In this document: positions 20,198 through 29,403 of the stretch, in pieces
Numbering within the stretch: the stretch's first letter is position 1
Layout of the letters: each line of letters begins with the position of its first letter
Assembly (NCBI GenBank): GCA_003235715.1
Contig: QJVM01000054.1
Span: 1 to 37,698, forward strand
DNA length: 37,698 nucleotides
Source of the DNA: Nitrospirota bacterium
Lineage (GTDB): Bacteria; Nitrospirota; Thermodesulfovibrionia; SZUA-242
Direction of reading: 5' to 3'
Position numbers and translations under genes: made by a program
The notes under the pieces: model-generated
Seen by the model: only the letters and a program-made list of their open reading frames with translations
The model's database searches: none
Told to the model about the DNA's origin: nothing

Positions 20198-21922
20198 TCA
20201 CGCAGCCGTTCCGGATTGCGGCTCCGGTTCGCGCCACTCCTTTTCGTAAGTTTCGGTGTGGACCGGAAAACTCAGCTGAACCTCCGTCCCGGCACCGGGC
20301 GAACTTCCTACCGAGAAATACCCATGATGGGCCTTCATCATATTGTGAACAATATTTAACCCCAGTCCCATCCCCCGGTCTTTTGTGGAAAAGAAGGGTT
20401 CAAAGATCTGGGGCAGGAGTTCTTTTGCGATTCCATTGCCCGTATCCGTAATCCGGATATTCATTTCCGCGTCCCCGGGCTTGTACTCTGTCGTGATATG
20501 GATGGTTCCTCCGCCCGTAATGGCCTCGAGGGCGTTCTTCAGTACATTGAGCAGTATCTGTTTCACCCGCCCGGCGTCCATATAGAAATCGGGAACCCCG
20601 GGGGCGAGTTCCTCACGGATACGAATCCGGGCGCCAACCCCTGGGTTCATCGAAAACACCGACAGCGTCTCCCGTATAACGGCATTGATATTCGCCAATT
20701 CCAGTCGGAGCCCGACCGGTTTCGAGTAGCAGATGAAATCCTCCACAAGCTTGTCCAGCCGGTCTATTTCATTATCCACTATGGTCGCCAGTTCACTATT
20801 CTCCTCGTCAAGATGGCTGTACCGACGAAGAACGCCGATAGAATTGCTGATCGCCCCGAGAGGATTTCGTATTTCATGAGCGAGTGAGGCCGCCATCTTC
20901 CCTATGGATGCGAGTTTTTCAGATTCCTTCAGGTATTTCTGGGTTTCTTTCAGGCGGTCGAAGGCCGTGGTAAGCTGACGATTCTTCTCCTCGATTTCCG
21001 CTAACAGGCCACGCAACTCCCTTCTGGAGGTATACAGCTTCTGGGTGGTTTTGGTGAAACCATAAGCCAGGCCAACAAGCAGGCCGGAGAAGACGACCAC
21101 CTTGATCACATGCCAGTACCACCAGATGGGGTCCCAAAGTCTGGAAAAAGCAAAAAGGATCTCACTCTCGGAAAAAAGAAGCGACGATGCCGAAAAGGCA
21201 AGAAATACAACGTCATTCGTGGCAAAGAAGCGGTTCAGAAAATACAGGCCGGAAACGATAAAAAGGATTCCGGAAACAATATTGAGCCCGTAAATGAACT
21301 CGCTGAACGTACCCTTGGCATCCAGTACGGACGTTCCTAATGGCATTTCGAACACAAGGACGTTCGGAAGAAAAGGGCTCAGACGATTCGATAAATAGGC
21401 AAACACGAGAATCGCGGCAACGCCCAACAAGGCGTGCATGCGCCGGGACCACACCGAGGCGCCTGGAACCTTCTCGTCACTTTGAACGAGGATGGCCGCA
21501 AAGAAAAAGGCCGCACCAAAAAAAGCGCTCCACGAGTGAAACCAGACAAAGGTGTTGTGATCGTAATCCGCGAGAGCGTGAAATATATCCAGAATTCCCA
21601 TGTACAGGAAGGCCAGAACAATGCAGAGACCGCTGAGCTTCCCGGATCCGGAATATTCAGAATATAGGATGAAGGAAATAATGATGGAAATCAGCCCGCA
21701 GAAGATTTCCAGGTTCGCATGCTTGGGGACATCAATGAAAAAGTGCCCTTCGTCAAAGAACAGATTATCGAGCAGTGGAACGGCGGCAACCCCAACGAGG
21801 ATGACAGCGGTAACGGCCACAAGTCCCCGCCTCGCTCTTTCCACGCTCCGAGGATCCGGCCCTTCCAGCCTGAAACTGAGGTACTTGAGCAGAGGGCGCG
21901 GGTGGATGAGTTGCCCGAACAT
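20198..21922 (-). CDS. Membrane sensor histidine kinase with MASE3-like sensor domain
   Basis: Multi-TM region with 'LYMGILDIFHALADY', H-box SLAHEIRNPLGAISNS, DTGNGIAKE, GMGLGLNIVHNMM. Confidence 0.92.
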   Translation of the reverse strand: MFGQLIHPRPLLKYLSFRLEGPDPRSVERARRGLVAVTAVILVGVAAVPLLDNLFFDEGHFFIDVPKHANLEIFCGLISIIISFILYSEYSGSGKLSGLCIVLAFLYMGILDIFHALADYDHNTFVWFHSWSAFFGAAFFFAAILVQSDEKVPGASVWSRRMHALLGVAAILVFAYLSNRLSPFLPNVLVFEMPLGTSVLDAKGTFSEFIYGLNIVSGILFIVSGLYFLNRFFATNDVVFLAFSASSLLFSESEILFAFSRLWDPIWWYWHVIKVVVFSGLLVGLAYGFTKTTQKLYTSRRELRGLLAEIEEKNRQLTTAFDRLKETQKYLKESEKLASIGKMAASLAHEIRNPLGAISNSIGVLRRYSHLDEENSELATIVDNEIDRLDKLVEDFICYSKPVGLRLELANINAVIRETLSVFSMNPGVGARIRIREELAPGVPDFYMDAGRVKQILLNVLKNALEAITGGGTIHITTEYKPGDAEMNIRITDTGNGIAKELLPQIFEPFFSTKDRGMGLGLNIVHNMMKAHHGYFSVGSSPGAGTEVQLSFPVHTETYEKEWREPEPQSGTAA

Positions 21923-22066
21923 GAGGCCTTCCCGACCTCCTCAATACCGGGCTTCCACCCCTAAGGGTTACTGCTGGATGGGCCCGATTTCTTTATGCTT
22001 TTTGGAAGGAAACCGACACGCGGTCGGTTCCTTCTTCTTATAAGGATCATACGTCCAGGGACACTA

Positions 22067-22276
22067 TTATTCAACGCCTTTTTTCAAAGTATCCGAGTCC
22101 GCAGTTTCTTTGATATCGTCCAGTTCCCGGGTGGCCTTCTTGAAGTTCGTAAGGGCCGACCCGACGCCTTTTCCGAGTTCCGGCAGCCGGGAGGCACCGA
22201 ACAGAACCACGATAATCATCAGAATAATCGACAACTCCCATATCCCCAGTCCGAACATCACAACCTCCTTTCCCAT
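22067..22276 (-). CDS. tatA: Twin-arginine translocase TatA/E family subunit
   Basis: MFGLGIWELSIILMIIVVLFGASRLPELGKGVGSALTNFKKATREL. Confidence 0.93.
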   Translation of the reverse strand: MGKEVVMFGLGIWELSIILMIIVVLFGASRLPELGKGVGSALTNFKKATRELDDIKETADSDTLKKGVE

Positions 22277-22315
22277 CGACTCTTCAGGGTCTCAACTCCG
22301 GCCCCCGTCCCGGTC

Positions 22316-22981
22316 TCAGTCGTTCCATTTACGGAACGAGGTAATCGGGATGTACACCGGAACCTTATTGTCCTGAAAGTCGTGGACCGCAAGAATTTCC
22401 TCGTCGGTAACATAATAGGGTTTCACGTATACAAAAGTGGATGAGCGCCTCTCAACCACTTCTCCCTCCTTGAACCCGCTTTCAGGAAGGACATACAGAG
22501 AGATGAAGAATTTTATGTGCATAAACCTTTTCAAAAGGTTCCGGTTATAGGGCAGGGCTCGGTCTATGGTCACGACCTTGGATATATCCAGGGGGTTGCC
22601 GTCCACTTTATATACCTGTTCGACGCGAGATACCGGGTCCTCATCAACCGGCACCTCCGTCATGGCCGTCTCTCCTGTCTGGATAAAGGCCTTGACATAG
22701 GGATGGGACACGTAGATAGGCTCGTCTGCCACACTGTCAATCCGTACCGTTGCAATATATTGCTGGCTCGTTTCTATGTCTGGGGCCTCCCGAACGTCCC
22801 TGATTTCCGCTGAAATCCAATAAAACGCCTGTTCCCTCAACCGCTCGAGCTTCGCATCCCGTTCCGCGATCACGGCCTCCTGTTTCGTAGCAACATAGTA
22901 ATCCAGGCCAGCCGCCGCTCCGGCCAGACAGAGGATTCCAAGGCCAGCCTTGATCCACTTCCCCCATCCTTTCTGTTTCAT
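22316..22981 (-). CDS. Membrane-anchored protein of unknown family (paralogue of 24804..25451)
   Basis: N-terminal TM; shares DYYVxxKQxAI, HPxVxxxxQTG, TEVPV, ISLYVLPESxFxExEVxER and DFxDNxVPxxIP with 24804..25451. Confidence 0.8.
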   Translation of the reverse strand: MKQKGWGKWIKAGLGILCLAGAAAGLDYYVATKQEAVIAERDAKLERLREQAFYWISAEIRDVREAPDIETSQQYIATVRIDSVADEPIYVSHPYVKAFIQTGETAMTEVPVDEDPVSRVEQVYKVDGNPLDISKVVTIDRALPYNRNLLKRFMHIKFFISLYVLPESGFKEGEVVERRSSTFVYVKPYYVTDEEILAVHDFQDNKVPVYIPITSFRKWND

Positions 22982-23049
22982 GCTATCTGGACTCCTTTAT
23001 CTTGGAACCGGTTCGGAAGACGGTTAGGATTCCTGACCTGGTCCGGCCC

Positions 23050-23829
23050 CTATTCCCCGAATATCACTTCAGCCTGCGATCTCAGCGCTGTCATCTCGTC
23101 GAATGACGGTCCCAGCAGATCCGAACTTTCCCGACCTGCAAGAAATCTCCTCAATGTCTCGTTATACGCCAGGACAAAACGCTGGTTCAGGTCCTTGAGG
23201 CGCGTGACCTTTTCGTACGGCAAATCCTCCGTGATCTGCCTGCTGTGAATGCGTGTGCCTGCCTCGTTCCACCACGCTTTGGCGCGATAGAGAAAGTCCC
23301 GATTCATATCATATGGCACATCGAGGGTACCGCTGGTATATAACCCGAGTTCAGGCACGGGGATGTCCCTCCCCGGTCCACACCCGGTAGCACTTTCACC
23401 ATTCAGGACGATAACCCGCAGCGAATGCATACTGTGCTCAAGGTCGTCAAACCAGTTTCCTCGCAGGTATAGCATGAGGGCATCGGTTGAAAATTTGTCG
23501 TATTCCGTCTCAAGGAATGTCCTGGCCCGATCGTTCGAAGCCGGGTCTGAATGGTTGCTATCTTTTCCATGCCAGACCGATTGGACTTCCTGCCATCGAA
23601 CAAACGTTTCCTGGAAGAAGCTTCTGAGCGCATGATCCGCGACATAGGGGTCCGTCATATCGTTCGTTGTTCCCTGGGATGCGCGATCAGCGGCAAGGGC
23701 GCATCCGCCGATTAGCAGGGAAACCAAGAGAAGCGCGTCAAGACTGCGTACAATTCCGCGGCGCTCCATAGGGACAATCGGGCCTTCCGCCACCGAAGAG
23801 GCCGAGCCGCGAACTGTGACCATGTTCAT
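23050..23829 (-). CDS. Exported or lipoprotein-like hypothetical protein
   Basis: Hydrophobic LLLVSLLIGGCALAAD segment; no domain recognised; true start uncertain. Confidence 0.6.
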   Translation of the reverse strand: MNMVTVRGSASSVAEGPIVPMERRGIVRSLDALLLVSLLIGGCALAADRASQGTTNDMTDPYVADHALRSFFQETFVRWQEVQSVWHGKDSNHSDPASNDRARTFLETEYDKFSTDALMLYLRGNWFDDLEHSMHSLRVIVLNGESATGCGPGRDIPVPELGLYTSGTLDVPYDMNRDFLYRAKAWWNEAGTRIHSRQITEDLPYEKVTRLKDLNQRFVLAYNETLRRFLAGRESSDLLGPSFDEMTALRSQAEVIFGE

Positions 23830-23842
23830 CGTCTGAGTCCCC

Positions 23843-24331
23843 CTACATCCCTTCCCTCAGAATCCACTGGGCGCTGCCAGGGGAAACCCAGTAGAAACGT
23901 TCCGGGTCCATGGGCAGACTGGCCCCATCGACCGGGTGCGAAAATATTTTCAGATTAACCTCACCATCCATGTTGCGGTACATCCGAGGCAGGTTTTCGG
24001 GAATTCTGACAGTGAACGTCCGAATCGAATTCGGGGGGTCTTGTCCAGCTCCCGCCTCAGGCGTAACCGCTAGGGGGATCCATTGTCCGATCTTCTCGGA
24101 CTGAACGGAGAATTCGTTCTTGAATGACTCCGGGGCCAGATTCATCTCCGTTTCATTCTCGAACATGAGTTCCACCCGGTACGTGTCCTTGCCCATGTAC
24201 TGGACCCGTTCCAGATTAAACCGGATGCCCGGTCGGGCCAGTTCCGCCATACCGGACCAAGCTCTAACAGGGATAAGTGCCAAGAGGACCCATCCCCATA
24301 ACCCACATCGTATGATTCCGATCGCATTCAT
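23843..24331 (-). CDS. Exported hypothetical protein
   Basis: Signal-like N-term from MNAIGIIRCGLWGWVLLALIPVRAWS; no family recognised. Confidence 0.6.
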   Translation of the reverse strand: MNAIGIIRCGLWGWVLLALIPVRAWSGMAELARPGIRFNLERVQYMGKDTYRVELMFENETEMNLAPESFKNEFSVQSEKIGQWIPLAVTPEAGAGQDPPNSIRTFTVRIPENLPRMYRNMDGEVNLKIFSHPVDGASLPMDPERFYWVSPGSAQWILREGM

Positions 24332-24386
24332 CGTGCCCGTCCAATTGAAACTATGGGTACTCCCGGACACCATCCCGCATCCAGGG

Positions 24387-24791
24387 CTACGGCCCCACCT
24401 TCACGTCAACGACCGCGCTATCCTCCTTACCGCCACTGTCCATCCGGATGTGCACCTCCCAGTCGCCCGGCATTGAGAAGTTCAGCCCCTTGACCTGAAA
24501 GTTTCCTTCACCCATTGGGGTGATCTCTGGCATCTCCATGGTAACGTGCTCATGCATGGGCATCCACGGCACGATCTCAATCTTCAAGGACTCGCGACCC
24601 GGCTTACGGGAACCTTGTTCGTGAATCTTTAGCATCAGGTCGTTCATCCCCACGGTCACAGGGTTTTTCGCAAATTCCACTTCCAGTTCATAATGGCCCT
24701 GTTCCGTGGCTATCGGATAGGCCAAGGCTACTGTGCCCGCCCAACCAGATAGAAGAAATACAAAAGACACAACGATGAGCCCATATTTCAT
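24387..24791 (-). CDS. FixH/YtkA-like exported protein with Met/His-rich segment
   Basis: Signal peptide; 'KNPVTVGMNDLMLKI...PWMPMHEHVTMEMPEITPMGEGNFQVKGLNFSMPGDWEVHIRM'. Confidence 0.75.
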   Translation of the reverse strand: MKYGLIVVSFVFLLSGWAGTVALAYPIATEQGHYELEVEFAKNPVTVGMNDLMLKIHEQGSRKPGRESLKIEIVPWMPMHEHVTMEMPEITPMGEGNFQVKGLNFSMPGDWEVHIRMDSGGKEDSAVVDVKVGP

Positions 24792-24803
24792 AACTCCCTC
24801 CTT

Positions 24804-25451
24804 TCAATGGGGCGGCATGGGGATCATTTCAGGAACCTGGTTGTCCGCAAAATCCACCTGTGCAAGAATGTCCGCGTCGGTTATGAAGAATGGTTTCAGA
24901 TAGATATAGACGTCCGTGTACCGCTCAAGCACTTCCTCCTCATTGAATACACTCTCAGGCAGAACGTACAAGGAGATGTGGAAACGGACATGCATATAGC
25001 CATACATGTTGTATTCGGTGTAGGGGATGTCCTCTCCAATGGTCGTCATCATGTGATACAAGTGCTGTCCCGGCTGAAGCTCGTATATCTGCTGGATATT
25101 CTGATCGTCCAGATCCCGGACGGGCACCTCTGTCCAGAACGTGCCCGTCTGCACATAAGTGGTTACCCGGGGATGAGTGGTATAGATCACTTCATCCGAA
25201 ACGTTGTCGACCTTGATTATGGCCTCGTAATCTTCCAGTACGGCGCCGCTGTTGGACGCATCGTGAATGTCCGGAAAGATCATAAAGAAAGCCAGTTCTT
25301 CGAGCTTTTCCTTCTTTTCCTGTACTGCCTTGAGAATGGCCGCCTGTTTATAACCCACGTAGTAGTCCGTCCCCGCGAGAACCGTTGCCACTGCGGCGAG
25401 AACGACCAACATCTTCTTACGCCGGTTCAGAAAGTCCAGTAGCCGTTTCAT
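24804..25451 (-). CDS. Membrane-anchored protein of unknown family (paralogue of 22316..22981)
   Basis: See 22316..22981; single N-terminal TM (KMLVVLAAVATVLAGTDYYVGYKQ). Confidence 0.8.
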   Translation of the reverse strand: MKRLLDFLNRRKKMLVVLAAVATVLAGTDYYVGYKQAAILKAVQEKKEKLEELAFFMIFPDIHDASNSGAVLEDYEAIIKVDNVSDEVIYTTHPRVTTYVQTGTFWTEVPVRDLDDQNIQQIYELQPGQHLYHMMTTIGEDIPYTEYNMYGYMHVRFHISLYVLPESVFNEEEVLERYTDVYIYLKPFFITDADILAQVDFADNQVPEMIPMPPH

Positions 25452-25481
25452 TAGTCTTGAGTTGTGGTATCCCCACCCGCA

Positions 25482-26213
25482 TCAATTTGAAGGACACGGG
25501 CAGCAGTCTCCGTCCTCCACCTTTACCAAAGTACCGTCCTGCAGATGGAGGACACGGTCCGCAATCCCGGCCATTTCCAGATCATGCGTTGAAAAGACAA
25601 TGGTCAGTCCTTTTTCCCGGGTCAGGTTACGGAATGTTTGAATCACAAAAAGCCTGTTCTCGCGGTCAAGATTGGCGGTGGGTTCGTCGGCCAGGATAAC
25701 GAGAGGCCGGGTAATGAGGGCACGGGCAATCGCAACGCGCTGAATCTCACCCCCGCTTAACTGGTTCGGCATATGGTACAGGCGGTGTCCGAGACCCAGG
25801 GAGCGTATAATTTCGATCCCCTCTTCCTTCAGTTTGCCGTTACGGTCTGCGGGTTTGAAGAAGTTAAACGGCAGCAGCGTATTTTCCAGAACATTCAGCA
25901 TCCTGAGTGGCCGCGCGTCCTGAAAGATATAGCTGAACTTCTCGCGTCGGAACCTCACGAGGCGTTCCTCGGATAGCGTATCGATTCGCTCGCCCTGGAG
26001 ACATACATCGCCATGAGTTGGCCGGTCGAGCGATCCAATAATGTTGAGCAGCGTGGTCTTTCCCGATCCGCTTGGGCCGACCAGTGCCACGAGTTCGCCC
26101 GCGTTCATGGCCAGGGAAATGTTTTCGATCGCCGTAACCTCCCCTGAGGCCAACCGGAACACCTTGGCGACGTCCCGGAGTTCCAGCAGTGGTTTCTCCA
26201 TTGTTGCCTGCAT
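25482..26213 (-). CDS. ABC transporter ATP-binding protein (LolD/MacB-type)
   Basis: GPSGSGKTTLLNIIGSLDRPT, LSGGEIQRVAIARAL, LADEPTANLD. Start at 26213 chosen from GGGAGG SD. Confidence 0.92.
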   Translation of the reverse strand: MQATMEKPLLELRDVAKVFRLASGEVTAIENISLAMNAGELVALVGPSGSGKTTLLNIIGSLDRPTHGDVCLQGERIDTLSEERLVRFRREKFSYIFQDARPLRMLNVLENTLLPFNFFKPADRNGKLKEEGIEIIRSLGLGHRLYHMPNQLSGGEIQRVAIARALITRPLVILADEPTANLDRENRLFVIQTFRNLTREKGLTIVFSTHDLEMAGIADRVLHLQDGTLVKVEDGDCCPCPSN

Positions 26214-26215
26214 GC

Positions 26216-27409
26216 CTATACCTCCCATTGAGAGCGGAAACTTTCCGTAATCTTGATACCCGAAAGCCTGTATGTCGGGTAATAGCTCGCCGACAGGCTG
26301 CATACCATGCCGATGGTCACAGCCCCGAGAAGATATGCGGGGTTCAATATGACGGAGGAACCCAGCTTAAGCAGAAACCGATCGAGTATCCAGGTACATC
26401 CCATCCCGACAAAGAACCCGAATGTGCCGGCCACAAATCCCACGAGAAGATATTCATAGATGAAGATGAGAAGGAGTTGTCTTCGTGAAGCGCCAACCGA
26501 TTTCAGAAGCCCGATTTCCCGAACCCGTGAGTAGAGCGCTGTGGTTACGATATTGAATATCGAAAAAACGCTGACAATGATCGTAGCCAACACAATGGCA
26601 AGCAGGAAGCGGAACGTCTTCTTCAACAACACGAACTTCAGGGTTGTAAACTGCTGCGGGGAAATTGCCTTGATATTGGGGATGCTCGTATTGAGCATCC
26701 CAATCACGCTCTTCATAAGGTCCGGATTGCGGTCGAGCCCCACGCTTTGAACATTGACAAGAGATACACGCCCGCCCAGGCTGAAAAGTTCCTGGGCCGT
26801 CTCCAGATCGACAAAGAGCATATGATCCTCGGATGAATTGTAGTTTTCCAACACCCCGGCGATACGAATCGACCGTCCGGCCACGGAGACCAGATCATCC
26901 GGTGACAGGCCGTTCACACGTGCGAAGGTACCACCCGCGACCGCCTCGTTACGGCCCGGATCGGCCCAGCGACCCACGGAGAGACTCCATGACGGGCGCG
27001 CGGTCCGTTCCGCGTCGAGGTTCAATCCCGCAACAAGCGCGGGGCTCGTCCGGCCATCCTTTACGATGTCTGTCGTTTCGTACAACCGCGGAGAGATCAC
27101 GAGTTTCTGTTCCTCCCCTTCCACGCGCGCAAGAATGGTTTGCTGAATCGCTTCAACCAGTTTCCCGTCGAGGGTTTCTCCGAGCACCACACCAACCTGG
27201 TCAATCCGTTCCTGTTTCACATTCTTAGGCTGTATGGACAGGGTAAAGCCAAACTTGGATGCCAGATTGGAAAGTGTGGAATCTGCATTGTCTAGCGTGA
27301 GCATGATCGTGCTCAAAATGGCAACCGGAATCAGCACGGCAATAAACAGGTACGCACTTCGACCCTGTCGCCGGGTTAGGTCTTTCAGGGCAATACGCAA
27401 AAGTTCCAT
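26216..27409 (-). CDS. ABC transporter permease (MacB/FtsX-type)
   Basis: N-terminal TM, periplasmic domain, C-terminal FtsX 'YSRVREIGLLKSVGASRRQLLLIFIYEYLLVGFVAG'. Confidence 0.9.
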   Translation of the reverse strand: MELLRIALKDLTRRQGRSAYLFIAVLIPVAILSTIMLTLDNADSTLSNLASKFGFTLSIQPKNVKQERIDQVGVVLGETLDGKLVEAIQQTILARVEGEEQKLVISPRLYETTDIVKDGRTSPALVAGLNLDAERTARPSWSLSVGRWADPGRNEAVAGGTFARVNGLSPDDLVSVAGRSIRIAGVLENYNSSEDHMLFVDLETAQELFSLGGRVSLVNVQSVGLDRNPDLMKSVIGMLNTSIPNIKAISPQQFTTLKFVLLKKTFRFLLAIVLATIIVSVFSIFNIVTTALYSRVREIGLLKSVGASRRQLLLIFIYEYLLVGFVAGTFGFFVGMGCTWILDRFLLKLGSSVILNPAYLLGAVTIGMVCSLSASYYPTYRLSGIKITESFRSQWEV

Positions 27410-27411
27410 AT

Positions 27412-28674
27412 TCAGGTCTCCCACTGAGTCCGGAAGGTTTCGGTGATCTTGATTCGCGTCAGTTTAAGCGCCGGAACAAATACCGCCAGTACGCTGCACA
27501 GTATTCCGAGGGCAAGGGCACGCCAGAGCAGATGGGAATCCACCCGTAGAATGGCTCCGATATCCAGAAATGCATTCAGTACAATGGCCATTCCGATACC
27601 GACAAGATACCCCACGGCCCCGGAGGTGAACCCGAGGGCAAAATGTTCGTACAGAAATATCCGGAGCACCTGGCACCGTGAGGCTCCGATGGCTTTGAGG
27701 AGGCCGATTTCCCGTGTGCGGGCGTAGAGAGAGCCGGTCACTACGTTGAAGATGGAAAGAACGGCGACAAAGATCGTGGCCGTGACGACTGCGAGCAGGA
27801 AGTTATATAGCATATTGAAGAATTCAAACTGCACACCCGCAATGTCCAGCTGGGATGTGGCCGTTATGCCGGTGATCGTCTTGTTCAGTTCCACCATAGC
27901 GTCTCCCACCGGGCAGTTCGGGCACATGGCCCGCACGCTTAGCAGGGAAACGTAGCCGGCCTTGTCAAACATTCGTTGAGCCGCCCTGATCGGAATAAAC
28001 AGCATGTAGTCGTCCGCTGAATTGGTTTCCTGCAGGACACCCATCACTTTGAAGGGGGTCCCGTTTACAGTCACCGTGTCGCCTGCGCCAATACCCCTCG
28101 CCTGCGACAGTACACCACCGATGAAGGCCTCATTTTCGCCGGCCTGGCGGATGCGTGTCGCGTCCGTCGGCCATTCTCCACTGGCCAGGTCCCACCAGAA
28201 ACGCACAAAATACTCCTTGTAGAAATCAACCCCGGTCACAATGACCGGGTTTCCATCCAGACTGGTCTTTCCATACAATCGGGGCGCCCAGGTTGGCGGT
28301 TCAATGTTGATCTCGCCGATTCCAGGGCGGGCCACAAGACCCCCCTTCCGCTCCCAGCCCGCCTTGATGGCCTTGTCGTAGCTTCGTTCGATTTCCGGAA
28401 TAATGTGTTCGGGTATGTATTTGCCAAACACGACTTCCGATGTCGTCAGGGTGTCCGATGTGATGTCATCCGCACTCCGTTCCGTAATGACCGGGCGAAC
28501 CGTCAACGTGTGTCCCGTTTTGGAAATCACCTCAAGAATCGTTGTGTTGGCAGAGGTGCTCACAATCGACAGTGACGTGAGCAAGGCCACGGCGATCACG
28601 ATGGCAAGCACCAGCATCAGGTTTTTCCGGGGTCGCCGGACCAGGTCCAGCAGGGACAGCACAAGAATTTTCAT
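27412..28674 (-). CDS. ABC transporter permease (MacB/FtsX-type)
   Basis: 'YARTREIGLLKAIGASRCQVLRIFLYEHFALGFTSGAVGYLVGIG'; same architecture and same C-terminal ending (TxIKITExFRxQWE) as its neighbour. Confidence 0.9.
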   Translation of the reverse strand: MKILVLSLLDLVRRPRKNLMLVLAIVIAVALLTSLSIVSTSANTTILEVISKTGHTLTVRPVITERSADDITSDTLTTSEVVFGKYIPEHIIPEIERSYDKAIKAGWERKGGLVARPGIGEINIEPPTWAPRLYGKTSLDGNPVIVTGVDFYKEYFVRFWWDLASGEWPTDATRIRQAGENEAFIGGVLSQARGIGAGDTVTVNGTPFKVMGVLQETNSADDYMLFIPIRAAQRMFDKAGYVSLLSVRAMCPNCPVGDAMVELNKTITGITATSQLDIAGVQFEFFNMLYNFLLAVVTATIFVAVLSIFNVVTGSLYARTREIGLLKAIGASRCQVLRIFLYEHFALGFTSGAVGYLVGIGMAIVLNAFLDIGAILRVDSHLLWRALALGILCSVLAVFVPALKLTRIKITETFRTQWET

Positions 28675-29402
28675 CCGGTACACACCTCCCCCATCAGGGC
28701 CTGGACCGGGTCCTGTACGTCGGTCCGCACCTGTCCGTCCTTCATCACCACCACGGTATCGGCCTTGTCGATCCAGGACAGGCTGTGGCTGACCACGATG
28801 ATGGTCTTCCGGTACTCCGTGTTGATATGGCGGAATATATCGATCACTTCCTGTTCCGTCCGAATATCCAGTTCGCCGGTGGGTTCATCCGCCAGGAGAA
28901 TCTCCGGGTCGTTCACTAGAGCCCGCGCAATGGCCACGCGACGCTGTTCTCCCCCCGAAAGTTCCGAGGGATACGCGTTCACCTTATGGCTCATTTCCAG
29001 ATCAGAAAGCAGCGAGAGTGCCTTGTCCCTGAGGGCGGTTACGTCAATCGTCCCGTTCCGCCGGAAGATCACGGGCATCACGATGTTATTCAGCACGTCA
29101 AGAGTCGGAAGAAGACTGAACGACTGGAACACAAAACCGATCGTCCGGTTACGGAACGCCGACAATTCCCGATCCTTGAGTTTCCAGATATCCACGCCAT
29201 CGGTAACGACCGTTCCCTCTGTGGGACGCGTAAGCCCGCCAATCGTGCTGACCAGCGTCGTCTTCCCGGAGCCGGAATGCCCCACGAAGACCACGAAGCC
29301 TGAACGTTCGATGTCCAGGTCAATCCCTCGCAACGCATCCACCCGCTGGTTGGACAGCGTATAAATCTTTCTCAAGCCGCGTATCTTTATATAGGCATCC
29401 AT
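28671..29402 (-). CDS. ABC transporter ATP-binding protein (LolD/MacB-type)
   Basis: GHSGSGKTTLVSTIGGL, LSGGEQRRVAIARAL, LADEPTGELD. Confidence 0.92.
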   Translation of the reverse strand: MDAYIKIRGLRKIYTLSNQRVDALRGIDLDIERSGFVVFVGHSGSGKTTLVSTIGGLTRPTEGTVVTDGVDIWKLKDRELSAFRNRTIGFVFQSFSLLPTLDVLNNIVMPVIFRRNGTIDVTALRDKALSLLSDLEMSHKVNAYPSELSGGEQRRVAIARALVNDPEILLADEPTGELDIRTEQEVIDIFRHINTEYRKTIIVVSHSLSWIDKADTVVVMKDGQVRTDVQDPVQALMGEVCTG

Positions 29403-29403
29403 A

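Noticed and set aside
22004-22032. Bulged hairpin between tatA and the histidine kinase
   Set aside because: No T-run on the minus (coding) strand; not supportable as a terminator.
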